Source: Streptomyces sp. STR69
GTDB taxonomy: Bacteria; Actinomycetota; Actinomycetes; Streptomycetales; Streptomycetaceae
Length of the DNA: 64,000 nt
Assembly: GCF_024519455.1 (NCBI RefSeq)
Contig: NZ_JALJRY010000001.1
Coordinates: 726,076 to 790,075, forward strand
Direction of reading: 5' to 3'
In this document: piece by piece, positions 1 through 10,289 of the stretch
How positions within the stretch are numbered: position 1 is the first letter of the stretch
Layout: each line of letters starts with the position of its first letter
Notes under the pieces: model-generated
Databases searched by the model: none
The model's input: only the letters and a program-made list of their open reading frames with translations
Told to the model about the DNA's origin: nothing
Position numbers and translations under genes: made by a program

Positions 1-143
1 CAGCAACTCGGCCGGAAAGTCGCACAGTTGAATTGGCTCTGCCCATTGGGTCGTCCCCCGTTGACGAGAAGCCGGATGCACGGGCGACGGGTGCCGCCGT
101 CGGAAAGGCTGCCCGCAACGGGGCTTCGGGGGATGAGTAACCG

Positions 144-646
144 TTACTCAACCGCCTTGAGAACCCGGGCGAGTTCGTGCCGGGTGGTGACGCCGAGCTT
201 GGCACAGGTGCGCTGGAGGTGGTTGTCGACGGTGCGCACCGACAGGGCCAGGGTGTCGGCGATGTCCTTGCCGGCGTCGCCGGCTGCGGCGAGCAGGGCG
301 ATCTCGCGTTCGCGGGCGGTGAGTCGAGCGGTCGCCCGGACGGTGCTCAACAGGGGCGTTCGGGCGCCCTCGCAGCGGGCCCGGGCCGCGGTGGCCCGCC
401 GGTCGGCCGCGGCGGCACGCGGGGGTGGCCCGCTGCCCGCGAGGCGGCTGCGGCGGCGTTGGCCGCCTCGGCGGCGAGCAGGTCCGCGGCCGGTTCCAGG
501 CACTCCTCGGCCCACCGCGACTTGCCGACCCCGGCGGCCCTGCCCACCACGAACCCGCGACACCCCCGGTCCGCCAGGGCCGCGGCGAAATGCTCCAGCT
601 CCAACCCACGCCCCACCAACGGCCGGCGCCCCGCCCAGTCCCGCAC
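144..646 (-). pseudogene. Remnant of a LuxR-family (LAL-type) ATPase regulator
   Basis: Two pieces of one regulator survive in different frames. From the GTG at 646 the first frame reads RRPLVGRGLELEHFAAAL and then a Walker A motif, VGRAAGVGKS. From about 350 down to the TAA at 144 another frame encodes a complete LuxR HTH (LTAREREIALLAAAG, then SVRTVDNHLQRTCAKLGV). Intact LAL proteins run to roughly 900 residues; about 165 codons remain, and the two halves differ in frame. The ATPase core and signal domain are therefore deleted. The stop codon sits inside an inverted repeat (GAGTAA-CCG-TTACTC, 135-149). A short HTH-only protein could still be made, but no good start is visible for it. Confidence 0.75.
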
Positions 647-889
647 CCCGGCTCCCCCGTTCCCGGCGGCCTCTCGTACGCCGCCCGGCACCGTCCCATC
701 AGCTCGAGGCCGGTCGTAGGGGCGGGGTTTCGGGCCGTCGTCGAGCGGCACCGGTCCTGAACACCCCTTGCCCTCATGGGCAGATGACACAGTTCTCCGG
801 CACGAAGTCGCTGCCCCCGAGTACCTCGTGGCGACACCCGGCCGACAGGTAGACAACGAAGATCCCGACCCCGGCCAGGGAATGAGAAC

Positions 890-1966
890 GTGCACGCCAG
901 AGACGAAGCCCGCACGCAGGACGCCGTACCCCGGCGTGCCCCGCTGAGCGGCCCCGCAGCCGACACCGCCAGGCAACCGGCCGCCCAGCCCGCGCACGAG
1001 TTGCTCTCGCTCCAGTCGACGGCGGGCAACGCCAACGTCGCGCGGATGCTCGGCCAGGAGGGTCGCCCCGGACCGGCCGTGCAGCGGGCGCCGGTCGTCC
1101 AGCGGAGCAAGCTGTCGAGCGGGAACATCGCGTTCACCAACGTGTCCCTCAAGTTCCCTGAATCGCAGGGCAAGGCCACCAGGGTGCTGGAACTCCTGTC
1201 CGCCAACACCGCGATCACGTCCTTCCTCAACGGCCGGACCTGCCGGATCACGCTGGAGAAGCGGACGACACAGACACCCGCGGACGTGGTCGACAAGGGG
1301 GCCGACGGCGTCTTCGTCACGATGGCCGCCTACTACCTGGAGAACTACGACATCGGCTACATCATGGGCATGCTCTGCCATGAGTTCGGCATCCATCCGA
1401 TGGCCGCCGCCGCCCCCAACATGCGCGACGAGGAAGAGGCCTTCAGGGGTGTGCCCTTCCCGGTGCCGGGGTTGGAGGACAAGCCGCATCCCGACGGATT
1501 CGCGTCGATGAACACCGACGCCGCCAAGCAGGCCGACCATGTGCTCGGCGTCATCCCCAGGAGCCCGCGGTACACCGTCTACCGCAACGTCACCCTGGAG
1601 ATGGCGGACCTGCTGCTGCGGGACGCGCGCAACCACGAGGAAGGCGCCCGGGAACAGGACGTCACCGACCTCATCGACTGCTTCCTCATGGACGTGGCGT
1701 CGATCGCCGCGACGAACGACAACCGTATGCGCGGCATGCCGGTCCTGCGCAACAGCGAGGGCCCGTCGATCCGCCAGGACATCGCGGCCGTGTACAACGC
1801 CTACAAGGCCCGCCTCGCGGACGACCTGTCGGAGGAACGGCAGCCCATCAAGCCCCTGTTCCCCCCGGAGAAGACCCCGGAGGCCGTCAAGGCCGACTTC
1901 AACACCCTTCTGGGGCGGATCACCAAGGGCGCGTTCCGGGCCTGGAGCATCGACAACAGCAACTAG
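890..1966 (+). CDS. Orphan protein with eCIS-cargo-like N-terminus, possible zincin
   Basis: A 358-residue protein starting at GTG 890. Residues about 38-53 (LLSLQSTAGNANVARML) match the short motif that actinobacterial DUF4157/eCIS-associated cargo and toxin proteins carry near the N-terminus, and like them it lacks a signal peptide. The segment 65-75 contains two VQR repeats. The body holds MLCHEFGIHPMA at about residue 165; this looks like a metallopeptidase helix, but the spacing is HExxxH rather than HExxH, so activity is uncertain. No contractile-injection genes lie in the window. The cargo role is inferred from the N-terminal motif only. Confidence 0.6.
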   Translation: MHARDEARTQDAVPRRAPLSGPAADTARQPAAQPAHELLSLQSTAGNANVARMLGQEGRPGPAVQRAPVVQRSKLSSGNIAFTNVSLKFPESQGKATRVLELLSANTAITSFLNGRTCRITLEKRTTQTPADVVDKGADGVFVTMAAYYLENYDIGYIMGMLCHEFGIHPMAAAAPNMRDEEEAFRGVPFPVPGLEDKPHPDGFASMNTDAAKQADHVLGVIPRSPRYTVYRNVTLEMADLLLRDARNHEEGAREQDVTDLIDCFLMDVASIAATNDNRMRGMPVLRNSEGPSIRQDIAAVYNAYKARLADDLSEERQPIKPLFPPEKTPEAVKADFNTLLGRITKGAFRAWSIDNSN

Positions 1967-2090
1967 GGCGTTTGACCGTGGACCGCGATGTGTCGGGTGC
2001 CTGTCGGGGGTGTCGGTCCGTTGTCGGCCGCTTGTCGGCGCGGGCTGGAACTTTTCTCCCACCGCACGTTCCATGACGATCGGAGAGAAC

Positions 2091-3110
2091 ATGCCCGCCA
2101 CACCCGCCACGCCTTCGTTTGCCCTGCCCGTCCCCGTCGCCACCACCGTCGCGCCGCCCGACCTCACCGACAGCACGCTGCTGGACGTCGACCCGGACGC
2201 GCAGATGTCCCTCGGCGCCGTCGAGGTGGACAGCCGTAGCGATGTCGTCTACGCGACCGTCGAACTGCCCGGCGGGGCGCGGCGCGAGCTGAAGGTCGAC
2301 GTCCTGCGGCCCACCGGCGACGAACGGCTTCCGCTGGTCGTCTTCCTTCCCGGTGGCGCGTTTCTCCGCTGCAACAAGGCCATGGCGTTCGAAGCGCGCC
2401 GGCATGTCGCCGAGTCCGGTTTCGTCGTCGCCAGTGTCGAGTACCGCGTCACCTCCGACGGCGCCACCTTCTACGACTCCGTCCGCGATGTCCGTGCCGC
2501 CCTCGCACATCTGCGGTCGCACGCAGACGACTTCGGCATCGACCCCGGCGCGGTCGCCCTGTGGGGCGAGTCGGCCGGCGGTCATGTGGCCGCGCTGACA
2601 GGTGTCACGGACGGTCGGCCCGAGTTCTCCGACGCCTCGGACCCGGCCGCGCCGGGACGGGTGCGGGCCGTGATCGACGCCTACGGCAGCTCCGAACTCT
2701 CCGCCATCGCCGACGACTTCGACGAGGCTGCCCGACTGCGCTACCGGCAGGAGGCCACGCACTTCTCGGCGTACCTCGGCAGGCCGGGCGCACCGTTCCC
2801 GGAGATCCCCGAGACGGTGCGCGCCGCGGACCCGGCAACCTACGCGACCGCCTCGGCGCCGCCGTTCCTGTTCCTGCACGGCAGCGAGGACATGCTCGTC
2901 TCCCCGTCCCAGACGCAGCATGTGCACCAGGCGCTGCGCGCCGCCGGGGCCGACAGCACCCGCTACGTCCTGAAGGGCGCCAACCACGGAGACGTCGGGT
3001 TCCTCGGACACCCGGGCACCGGACTGCCCTGGACCTCGGCCACCACCATGGGCGTCGTCACCGGGTTCCTGCACCGCCGTCTCGACCGGGCCGACGTGAC
3101 GGGGCGGTGA
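2091..3110 (+). CDS. Alpha/beta hydrolase (HSL/BD-FAE-like esterase)
   Basis: A 339-residue hydrolase with the order expected for hormone-sensitive-lipase-type esterases: oxyanion loop FLPGGAFL near residue 85, nucleophile elbow GESAGG near 155, acid in HGSEDMLV and base in GANHGD near the C-terminus. No signal peptide is seen, so it is probably cytoplasmic. The ATG at 2091 is chosen because GGAGAG lies 5 nt upstream; an in-frame ATG at 2073 is possible. It converges on hutI with 15 nt between the stops. The substrate cannot be told from sequence. Confidence 0.85.
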   Translation: MPATPATPSFALPVPVATTVAPPDLTDSTLLDVDPDAQMSLGAVEVDSRSDVVYATVELPGGARRELKVDVLRPTGDERLPLVVFLPGGAFLRCNKAMAFEARRHVAESGFVVASVEYRVTSDGATFYDSVRDVRAALAHLRSHADDFGIDPGAVALWGESAGGHVAALTGVTDGRPEFSDASDPAAPGRVRAVIDAYGSSELSAIADDFDEAARLRYRQEATHFSAYLGRPGAPFPEIPETVRAADPATYATASAPPFLFLHGSEDMLVSPSQTQHVHQALRAAGADSTRYVLKGANHGDVGFLGHPGTGLPWTSATTMGVVTGFLHRRLDRADVTGR

Positions 3111-3125
3111 GTCCCGCCGCCGCCG

Positions 3126-4301
3126 TCACACCGTCCTCGTACCCCGCCGCCACACCCCGCTGACCAGCGGCACGCCCGGCCGGTAGGCCAGGTGCACATG
3201 GCTGGGCGCGTCCAGCAGGATCAGGTCGGCGCGGGCGCCCGGCGCGAGCCGCCCCACGTCGTCCCGTCGCAGGGCCGCCGCCCCGCCCGCCGTGGCCGAC
3301 CACACCGCCTCGTCCGGGGTCATCCCCATGTCCCGTACCGCCAGCGCGACGCAGAAGGGCACGGAGGACGTGAAGGACGAGCCCGGGTTGCAGTCGGTGG
3401 ACAGCGCGACGGTGACCCCTGCGTCCAGGAGACGGCGCGCGTCCGGCCACTGGGCCCGCGTCGAGAACTCGGCGCCGGGCAGCAGGGTCGCGACGGTACG
3501 GCCGCTCGCCAGCGCGTCCACGTCCGCGTCCGTCAGATGCGTGCAGTGGTCCGCGCTGGCCGCGTCCAGTTCGACGGCGAGCTGGACGCCGGGGCCGTAG
3601 GAGAGCTGGTTGGCGTGGATGCGCGGGTGCAGGCCCTTCGCCCTGCCCGCGCTCAGGATGGCGCGCGCCTGGTCGCCGTCGAAGGCGCCCTTCTCGCAGA
3701 AGACGTCGATCCAACGGGCGTACGGGGCACAGGCGTCGAGCATCTCGCCGGTGACGAGTGCCACGTACGCGGCGGGGTCGTCGGCGTGGTCCGGGGAGAC
3801 GATGTGCGCGCCGAGGTACGTCACCTCGTCGGTGTGCGCGGCGGCGATGCGCAGGGCGCGGGACTCGTCGGCGACCGTCAGGCCGTAGCCGGACTTCGTC
3901 TCGAAGGTGGTGGTGCCTTGGCGGAGGGCCTCGTCCAGGTAACGGGTGAGGTTCGCCTCCAGTTCCGCGTCGCTCGCCGCCCGCGTCGCCGCGACCGTCG
4001 TCCGGATGCCGCCCGCGCTGTAAGCCCGCCCGGACATCCGGGCGTTGAACTCCTGGGTGCGGTCGCCGGCGAAGACGAGGTGCGAGTGGGAGTCCACGAA
4101 GCCGGGCAGGACCGCCCTCCCACCGGCGTCGACCCGATTGTCAGTGGCCGGTGCTTTGCTTGATTCACCGGTCCACGCGATGCGGTCGCCGTCGATGACC
4201 ACGGCCGCGTCCTGGATCAGACCGAGAGGCGAGCCATCACCGAGGGAGGGGTCGTTGGTGACGAGTGTGGCGATGTTGGTGATGACAGTGCTGCTGCTCA
4301 T
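3126..4301 (-). CDS. hutI: Imidazolonepropionase HutI
   Basis: A 391-residue amidohydrolase that opens 4-imidazolone-5-propionate to N-formimidoyl-L-glutamate, the third step of histidine degradation. It carries the metal-binding [14 protein letters not shown] segment near residue 70 and a conserved STDCNPGSS stretch near residue 310. It is the last gene of the four-gene minus-strand hut operon, 20 nt after hutF. The length is typical of the family. The start at 4301 ([14 protein letters not shown]) leaves a normal short intergenic space. Cytoplasmic, zinc or iron dependent by family knowledge. Confidence 0.93.
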   Translation of the reverse strand: MSSSTVITNIATLVTNDPSLGDGSPLGLIQDAAVVIDGDRIAWTGESSKAPATDNRVDAGGRAVLPGFVDSHSHLVFAGDRTQEFNARMSGRAYSAGGIRTTVAATRAASDAELEANLTRYLDEALRQGTTTFETKSGYGLTVADESRALRIAAAHTDEVTYLGAHIVSPDHADDPAAYVALVTGEMLDACAPYARWIDVFCEKGAFDGDQARAILSAGRAKGLHPRIHANQLSYGPGVQLAVELDAASADHCTHLTDADVDALASGRTVATLLPGAEFSTRAQWPDARRLLDAGVTVALSTDCNPGSSFTSSVPFCVALAVRDMGMTPDEAVWSATAGGAAALRRDDVGRLAPGARADLILLDAPSHVHLAYRPGVPLVSGVWRRGTRTV

Positions 4302-4321
4302 CGTGTCCTCGTGGGTGGTTG

Positions 4322-5668
4322 TCAGGCTCGCAGGGCTTCGACTGCCTGCGCGAGCGCTTGCGGCACATCCGGTACGAGCGCGTGCGCCCCGTCGCGTACG
4401 ACGTGCCGCCCGCCCACGACGGTGTGCCGTACGTCCGCTGCCGTCGCCGCGAATACGGCCGTCTCGGCGCCGAGCCTGGGCACCGGCCCCGCTGTCCTGA
4501 CCGAGTCGAGCGCGATCGTCGTGAAGTCGGCGAGGGCGCCTGCCGTGAGGCTGCCCGCCTCGTCCCAGCCGAGGGCCGCGTGGCCGTCGGCGGAGGCCGC
4601 CCGGAGCAGGGCCGCCGCGGTCCAGTGACCCCGGGTGCGGGTGCGCAGGCGCTCGTTCAGCTCCATCGCGCGGGCCTCTTCGAGGAGGTCGATGACGGCG
4701 TGGCTGTCGGAGCCGAGGGAGAGCGGTGAGCCGGCCCGCTGGAGGGCCACGGCGGGGCCGATGCCGTCGGCGAGGTCGCGCTCGGTCGTCGGGCACATGC
4801 AGGTGCCGGTGCCCGAGCGCCCCAGCAGCGCGATGTCCTCGTCCGTGAGGTGCGTGTTGTGGACGCCCGTGGTGCGCGGGCCCAACACGCCGTGATCGGC
4901 GAGGAGTTGGGTCGGCGTGCAGTCGTGGGCGGCGCGGCAGGCGTCGTTCTCGGCGGTCTGCTCGGACAGATGCACATGGAGCGGGGCCCGCCGCTCCTCG
5001 GCCCAGCGGGCCACGGTCGCCAACTCCCGCGCGGGCACGGCCCGTACGGAGTGGATGGCGGCACCGATCCGCGCGTGATCCCGTTCCTTGAGAAGTGAAC
5101 AGCGTTCCGCCCAGGCGTCCGCGCTTTTGTCGGAGAAGCGGAGCTGGTGGCGGTTGGGGGGCTGTCCGAAGCCGGAGGAGAGGTAGGCGGTGTCGAGGAG
5201 GGTGATGCGGATACCGGCTTCGGAGGCGGCGGCGATGAGCGCCTCGCCCATGGCGTTGGGGTCGGCGTACGGGGTGCCGCCGTGGGTGTGGTGCACATAG
5301 TGGAACTCGCCGACCGCCGTGATCCCGGCCAGCGCCATCTCGGCGTACACCGCGCGGGCCAGTGCGTGATAGGTGTCCGGGGTCAGCTGGTCGGCGAAGG
5401 AGTACATGACCTCCCGCCAGGTCCAGAAGGTGCCGGAGCCGACCTGGACGGTGCCGCGCAGCGCCCGGTGGAAGGCGTGGCTGTGGGCGTTGGCGAGCCC
5501 GGGAAGGGTGAGTCCGCGCAGGATCTCGGCGCCGGGGGGCGGGGTGTCGACCCCGCTACGGACGGCGGTGATACGGCCGTCCGTCACCTCCAGGGCGACG
5601 CCCGGCTCGACGTGGGTGTCGAGCCAGGCGTGTTCCAGCCAGTACGTCCGCATGGTGGGGTGCGTCAC
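4322..5668 (-). CDS. hutF: Formimidoylglutamate deiminase HutF
   Basis: A 448-residue amidohydrolase. The [13 protein letters not shown] metal motif (about residues 60-72), HVHLSEQ near 240 and [11 protein letters not shown] near 320 are those of formimidoylglutamate deiminase, which converts N-formimidoyl-glutamate to N-formylglutamate and ammonia. Its GTG start overlaps the stop of the M20 gene by 4 nt (GTGA), indicating translational coupling. HutF implies the five-step hut route in which formylglutamate is an intermediate. Confidence 0.92.
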   Translation of the reverse strand: MTHPTMRTYWLEHAWLDTHVEPGVALEVTDGRITAVRSGVDTPPPGAEILRGLTLPGLANAHSHAFHRALRGTVQVGSGTFWTWREVMYSFADQLTPDTYHALARAVYAEMALAGITAVGEFHYVHHTHGGTPYADPNAMGEALIAAASEAGIRITLLDTAYLSSGFGQPPNRHQLRFSDKSADAWAERCSLLKERDHARIGAAIHSVRAVPARELATVARWAEERRAPLHVHLSEQTAENDACRAAHDCTPTQLLADHGVLGPRTTGVHNTHLTDEDIALLGRSGTGTCMCPTTERDLADGIGPAVALQRAGSPLSLGSDSHAVIDLLEEARAMELNERLRTRTRGHWTAAALLRAASADGHAALGWDEAGSLTAGALADFTTIALDSVRTAGPVPRLGAETAVFAATAADVRHTVVGGRHVVRDGAHALVPDVPQALAQAVEALRA

Positions 5669-6882
5669 CTGCAGGCCAGCCCTTCCAGTACGTCGGCGAG
5701 TGCGGTCACCCCGGCCACGCAGTCGTCCTCGGCCGCGAACTCGGCCGGGGAGTGCGAGACGCCCGTGGGGTTGCGCACGAACAGCATGGCGGTCGGGATG
5801 CTCCCGGAGAGGATTCCGGCGTCGTGTCCGGCACCGGTACCCAGGACGGGGACCCTGAGGTCGGTGTCCTTGCCCAGGACGCGGGCGAGTTCGTCGCGCA
5901 GCGCGTGGTCGAACTCGACGACGGGGGTGAAGGACTCACGGACGACGTCGAGGTCGACGCCGTGCGCCTCCGCGTACTCGCGGGCCGCCTTCTCGACGCC
6001 GGTGACCACCGTGTCCAGGGTGTCCTGGTCGGCGGCGCGGGAGTCGAGCCAGCCGCGCACCAGGGAGGGGATGGCGTTGACGCCGTTCGGCTCGACGGCG
6101 ATCTTCCCGAACGTCGCGACGGCACCGGCGAGTTGGGCCTCGCGGCGGGCGGCGAGCACGGTCTCGGCGTACGACAGCATGGGGTCCCGCCGGTCCACCA
6201 GCCTCGTCGTACCGGCGTGGTTGGCCTCGCCCCGGAAGTCGAACCGCCAGCGCCCGTGCGGCCAGATGGCGCCGGCGATGCCGACCCGGTCGCCGGACAG
6301 GTCCAGCGCGCGGCCCTGTTCGACGTGGAGTTCGACGAACGCGCCGATACGGGCGAGCCGTTCGGGGTCGGGGCCGATGGCGTCGGCGTCGTAGCCCGCC
6401 GCCGCCATGGCCTGCGGCAGCGTGACCCCGTCGCCGTCGGTCAGCCGGTGCGCCTGCTCGACGGTGAGCTGCCCGGCGGCCAGCCGCGACCCGACACAGG
6501 CGAGCCCGAAGCGGGCACCTTCCTCGTCACCGAAGTTGACGATGGCGAGTGGCTTGGTGAACTGCACTCCCCTGCCGCGCAGTTCATCGAGCGCGGCGAA
6601 GGACGACACGACACCGAGGGGCCCGTCGAAGGCCCCACCGTCCGGCACCGAGTCGAGATGCGACCCGGTGACGACGGCGTCCCCGGCAGCGGGGTCACCG
6701 AGCCAGGCCCACTGGTTGCCGTTGCGGTCGAGTTCATAGGTCAGGCCGCGGGTCTCGGCCTGTGCCTTGAACCAGTTCCGGCATTCGGCGTCGGCACCGG
6801 TCCAGGCGTAGCGGCGGTAGCCGCCGGAGGCGGAGTTACGGCCGATCGGCAGCAACTCCGCCCACATGCTGTGGAAGGTCAC
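5665..6882 (-). CDS. M20-family amidohydrolase in hut operon (allantoate amidohydrolase-like)
   Basis: A 405-residue M20 metalloprotein of the allantoate amidohydrolase/N-carbamoyl-amino-acid hydrolase group. Metal ligands are visible in [15 protein letters not shown] (about residue 80), GDEEGARFG (about 120) and HVEQGRALD (about 190). It overlaps hutU upstream (GTG inside the stop) and hutF downstream, so it is co-translated with both. In a HutF-type pathway the missing step is deformylation of N-formylglutamate, normally done by HutG. No HutG is present in the window, so this protein may fill that role. That function is inference from position; the sequence family suggests ureido-acid substrates. 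Confidence 0.85.
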   Translation of the reverse strand: MTFHSMWAELLPIGRNSASGGYRRYAWTGADAECRNWFKAQAETRGLTYELDRNGNQWAWLGDPAAGDAVVTGSHLDSVPDGGAFDGPLGVVSSFAALDELRGRGVQFTKPLAIVNFGDEEGARFGLACVGSRLAAGQLTVEQAHRLTDGDGVTLPQAMAAAGYDADAIGPDPERLARIGAFVELHVEQGRALDLSGDRVGIAGAIWPHGRWRFDFRGEANHAGTTRLVDRRDPMLSYAETVLAARREAQLAGAVATFGKIAVEPNGVNAIPSLVRGWLDSRAADQDTLDTVVTGVEKAAREYAEAHGVDLDVVRESFTPVVEFDHALRDELARVLGKDTDLRVPVLGTGAGHDAGILSGSIPTAMLFVRNPTGVSHSPAEFAAEDDCVAGVTALADVLEGLACR

Positions 6883-8543
6883 GCCTCTCCACCCTCGCGC
6901 ATCGGCACCCGCACGCCCCGCTCGTCCGCGACCCGCTCCGCGATGTCGTAGCCGGCGTCGACGTGCCTGATGACGCCCATGCCGGGGTCGTTCGTGAGGA
7001 CCCGGCGGAGCTTCTCGCCCGCGAGCTTCGTGCCGTCGGCGACCGAGACCTGGCCCGCGTGGATGGAGCGGCCCATGCCGACGCCGCCGCCGTGGTGGAT
7101 GGAGACCCAGGAGGCACCCGATGCCACGTTGACCATCGCGTTCAGCAGGGGCCAGTCGGCGATCGCGTCGGAGCCGTCGAGCATGGCCTCGGTCTCCCGG
7201 TAGGGCGAGGCGACGGAGCCGGAGTCGAGGTGATCGCGGCCGATGACCAGAGGGGCGGCCAGCTCACCGCTCGCCACCATGTCGTTGAAGCGTTCGCCGG
7301 CCTTGTCGCGCTCGCCGTAGCCGAGCCAGCAGATGCGGGCCGGGAGTCCCTGGAAATGGACCCTTTCACCCGCCATCTTGATCCAGCGGTGCAGGGACTC
7401 GTTCTCCGGGAAGAGGTCGAGGATCGCCTTGTCCGTCTTGTGGATGTCGGAGGCCTCGCCGGACAGGGCGGCCCAGCGGAAGGGGCCCTTGCCCTCGGAG
7501 AACAGGGGGCGGATGTAGGCGGGGACGAAGCCGGGGAAGGCGAACGCCCGCTCGTATCCGGCGAGTTGGGCCTCACCGCGGATCGAGTTGCCGTAGTCGA
7601 AGACCTCGGCGCCGGCATCCATGAAGCCGACCATCGCCTCGACGTGCTTGGCCATGGACTCGCGGGCGCGGACGGTGAAGCCCGCCGGGTCCTTCGCGGC
7701 GGCGTCGGCCATGTCCTCGAAGGCGACGCCGATCGGCAGGTAGGCCAGCGGGTCGTGGGCCGAGGTCTGGTCGGTCACGATGTCGATGGGGGCGCCCTCG
7801 GCGAGCATCTGCGGGAGCAGCTCCGCCGCGTTGCCGAGGAGGCCGATGGAGAGCGGGCGACGGGCGTCGCGGGCCTCGACGGCGAGTTGCAGGGCGTGCT
7901 GCAGCGAGTCCGCACGCACATCCAGATACCGGTGCTCGATGCGGCGCTCGATGGCGCGCGGGTCGACGTCGATACAGATCGCGACACCGTCGTTCATCGT
8001 GACGGCGAGGGGCTGGGCGCCGCCCATGCCGCCGAGGCCGGCGGTGAGGGTGATGGTCCCGGCGAGGGTGCCGTTGAACTTCTTCGCGGCGACGGCGGCG
8101 AAGGTCTCGTAGGTGCCCTGGAGGATGCCCTGGGTGCCGATGTAGATCCAGGAACCGGCGGTCATCTGGCCGTACATGGTGAGGCCGAGGGCCTCAAGGC
8201 GCCGGAACTCCTCCCAGTTGGCCCAGTCGCCGACCAGGTTGGAGTTGGCGATGAGGACGCGCGGCGCCCACTCGTGGGTCTGCATGACGCCGACGGGGCG
8301 GCCGGACTGGACGAGCATCGTCTCGTCCTGCTTGAGGGTGCGCAGGGTGCGGACCATGGCGTCGAAGGAGCGCCAGTCGCGGGCGGCCTTGCCGGTGCCG
8401 CCGTAGACGACGAGCTTGTCGGGGTGTTCGGCGACCTCGGGGTCCAGGTTGTTCTGCAGCATCCGCAGGGCGGCTTCCTGCTGCCATCCCAGGGCGCTCA
8501 GTTCCGTACCGCGCGGTGCTCGTACGGGGCGGGGTCCTGACAT
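6879..8543 (-). CDS. hutU: Urocanate hydratase HutU
   Basis: A full-length 554-residue urocanase, converting urocanate to 4-imidazolone-5-propionate with NAD+ as a bound electrophile. Diagnostic segments are [15 protein letters not shown] near residue 45, [16 protein letters not shown] near 170, the catalytic-cysteine motif [14 protein letters not shown] near 405 and [17 protein letters not shown] near 490. The ATG at 8543 is preceded by AGGAGG at good spacing. First gene of the hut operon (hutU, M20, hutF, hutI). Histidine ammonia-lyase itself is not adjacent; the homologue at 15.5 kb looks atypical. Confidence 0.96.
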   Translation of the reverse strand: MSGPRPVRAPRGTELSALGWQQEAALRMLQNNLDPEVAEHPDKLVVYGGTGKAARDWRSFDAMVRTLRTLKQDETMLVQSGRPVGVMQTHEWAPRVLIANSNLVGDWANWEEFRRLEALGLTMYGQMTAGSWIYIGTQGILQGTYETFAAVAAKKFNGTLAGTITLTAGLGGMGGAQPLAVTMNDGVAICIDVDPRAIERRIEHRYLDVRADSLQHALQLAVEARDARRPLSIGLLGNAAELLPQMLAEGAPIDIVTDQTSAHDPLAYLPIGVAFEDMADAAAKDPAGFTVRARESMAKHVEAMVGFMDAGAEVFDYGNSIRGEAQLAGYERAFAFPGFVPAYIRPLFSEGKGPFRWAALSGEASDIHKTDKAILDLFPENESLHRWIKMAGERVHFQGLPARICWLGYGERDKAGERFNDMVASGELAAPLVIGRDHLDSGSVASPYRETEAMLDGSDAIADWPLLNAMVNVASGASWVSIHHGGGVGMGRSIHAGQVSVADGTKLAGEKLRRVLTNDPGMGVIRHVDAGYDIAERVADERGVRVPMREGGEA

Positions 8544-8727
8544 GGTCTGCCTCCTAGCGGACTGCTCTCAGCGGATCTGCGTTTCTGTACCACGCATCTT
8601 TACTGCGGTTATTCACATCCTGGCGTCCTGAATAGAACTAGTCAATACATGGCGGCGCCGATGTGGGCAGGCTCTGGATGTTTGGCTGGATGTAACGACC
8701 ACGGGCAACGACACGACGGGGGACGCA
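8544..8727. promoter_or_regulatory. Divergent control region between hutU and decarboxylase gene
   Basis: This 184-bp non-coding spacer must carry the promoters of the minus-strand hut operon and the plus-strand decarboxylase. It contains an AT-richer stretch at about 8590-8650. I could not assign a convincing operator or a consensus -35/-10 pair. Confidence 0.5.
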
Positions 8728-10107
8728 GTGAACGACGTACACCAGGGTCACACGGACGGCGCCGAGCGGACCGCGCGCCGGGACCAGGCGGTGCGGGCCG
8801 CCGTCGAACAGGGGCTGCTGGGGCCGGAGTCCCCCATCGCCGCGCTGCTGGACGTCACCGGCATCCGGGAGTCGGCGGCGGCACTGCGGGCGGCGTTCGA
8901 CGAGGTGACGGCGCCCGGGACACCGGTGCTGCACGCGTTCGCCGTCAAGGCGAGTCCCCTCGTGCCGGTGCTGCGGCTGCTGCGCGAGGAGGGCATCGGG
9001 GCGGAGGTGGCGAGCCCGGGCGAGCTGGCCCTGGCGCGGGCGGCGGGCGTACGGCCGGAGCGGACCGTGCTCGACGCGCCCGCGAAGACGCCGGCGGAGC
9101 TGCGGGAGGCGCTCGCGCTGGGGATCGCGGTGAACGTCGACAATCCGCAGGAGTTGGAACGGATCGACGGGCTGATGCGGTCGGCGAGCAGTCGTTCGCC
9201 GCTCGGGATCCGGGTCAATCCGCAGATCGGCGGCGGGTCGATCGCGGCGCTCTCCACGGCTACGGCGACCTCGAAGTTCGGGGTGGCACTGCGGGACGAG
9301 GGGGCGCGCGAGTGGGTGGTGCGGGCGTTCGCCGAGCGGCCGTGGCTGACCCGGCTGCACGCGCACACCGGGTCGCAGGGCATCCCGCTGGAACTGCTGG
9401 CGCGGGGCGTCGGGGAGACGTACGCACTGGCGGAGGAGATCAACGCGCGGCTCGGGCGGTGGCAGATCGACACGCTCGACATCGGCGGTGGGCTCGGGGT
9501 CAACTTCGGCTCGGACGCGACGAGTCCGACGTACGCGGAGTACGCGCGGCTGCTCAAGGAGACGGTGCCGGGGCTGTTCGACGGGCGGTACGGGCTGGTG
9601 ACCGAGTTCGGGCGGTCGCTGCTGGCCAAGCAGGGGACGGTGGTGGCCCGGGTCGAGTACACCAAGAGCGCCGGCGGGCGGCCGATCGCGATCACGCACG
9701 CGGGGGTGCAGGTGGCGACGCGGACGGTGTACGCGCCGCAGTCGTGGCCGCTGCGGATCGCCGCCTACGACGGGAAGGGGCGGCCCAAGTCGGGGGCGGT
9801 CGTGGTGCAGGACGTCGCCGGGCCCGCGTGCTTCGCGGGGGATCTGCTGGCCGAGGGGCAGGCGTTGCCGTTGCTCGAGCAGGGTGACCACGCGGCGGCG
9901 CTGGACACCGGGGCGTACTACTTCGCGGCCCACTACGCCTACAACTCCCTTGCCCGGCCCGGCATTTACGGGTTCGTTCAGGACGGTGCCGGGGGTGTGG
10001 CGTTCGCGACCGTGCGGAAGCCGCAGACGGTGGCGGAGATCGTGGCCGAATCCGGCGGGGCGCACGCCGCGGCGCTCACCACCCTGCGCGCACCCGGGCG
10101 CCGTTGA
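8728..10107 (+). CDS. PLP-dependent group IV decarboxylase (diaminopimelate decarboxylase-like)
   Basis: A 459-residue alanine-racemase-fold decarboxylase. The PLP lysine lies in HAFAVKASPL (about residue 75), with LHAHTGSQG near 210, DIGGGLGVNFG near 255 and EFGRSLLAK near 295. GTG 8728 has GGGGGA upstream. It resembles LysA but has an unusual N-terminus and lacks the canonical C-terminal CYTFD-type motif of diaminopimelate decarboxylases. The substrate (diaminopimelate, ornithine, carboxynorspermidine or another amino acid) is therefore open. It is divergent from hutU and not in an operon. Confidence 0.82.
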   Translation: MNDVHQGHTDGAERTARRDQAVRAAVEQGLLGPESPIAALLDVTGIRESAAALRAAFDEVTAPGTPVLHAFAVKASPLVPVLRLLREEGIGAEVASPGELALARAAGVRPERTVLDAPAKTPAELREALALGIAVNVDNPQELERIDGLMRSASSRSPLGIRVNPQIGGGSIAALSTATATSKFGVALRDEGAREWVVRAFAERPWLTRLHAHTGSQGIPLELLARGVGETYALAEEINARLGRWQIDTLDIGGGLGVNFGSDATSPTYAEYARLLKETVPGLFDGRYGLVTEFGRSLLAKQGTVVARVEYTKSAGGRPIAITHAGVQVATRTVYAPQSWPLRIAAYDGKGRPKSGAVVVQDVAGPACFAGDLLAEGQALPLLEQGDHAAALDTGAYYFAAHYAYNSLARPGIYGFVQDGAGGVAFATVRKPQTVAEIVAESGGAHAAALTTLRAPGRR

Positions 10108-10160
10108 CGCACGCCGGTCGGCGCGCGGTTCAACTGGCTCACGCAACTGGTGTGAAAACG

Positions 10161-10174
10161 GGGTCAGTTGACCC
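10161..10174. promoter_or_regulatory. Palindrome upstream of roadblock operon
   Basis: GGGTCA-GT-TGACCC is a perfect 6-bp inverted repeat about 115 nt before the first roadblock gene. It is a candidate operator; the binding protein is unknown. A short direct repeat, CAACTGG, lies just to its left. Confidence 0.35.
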
Positions 10175-10289
10175 ACCTTAGTCACTCCAGGCATGTCCCA
10201 CTGGAAAATGCCAGATCCCTCACCCCTCGGCCGCACGGTGCGTAGCTTCGTCGTCACTCAGCCGAACCGCAGGCGGGAGGGGAGCCACG

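Noticed and set aside
347..2176. 609-codon open frame on the minus strand over the eCIS-like and LAL region
   Set aside because: Most of it is the antisense shadow of the plus-strand gene at 890-1966; only the last part carries the LAL remnant.
4020..4026. A TTA codon in hutI (TAA visible on the plus strand)
   Set aside because: It is out of frame; the codons there are GCT TAC AGC.
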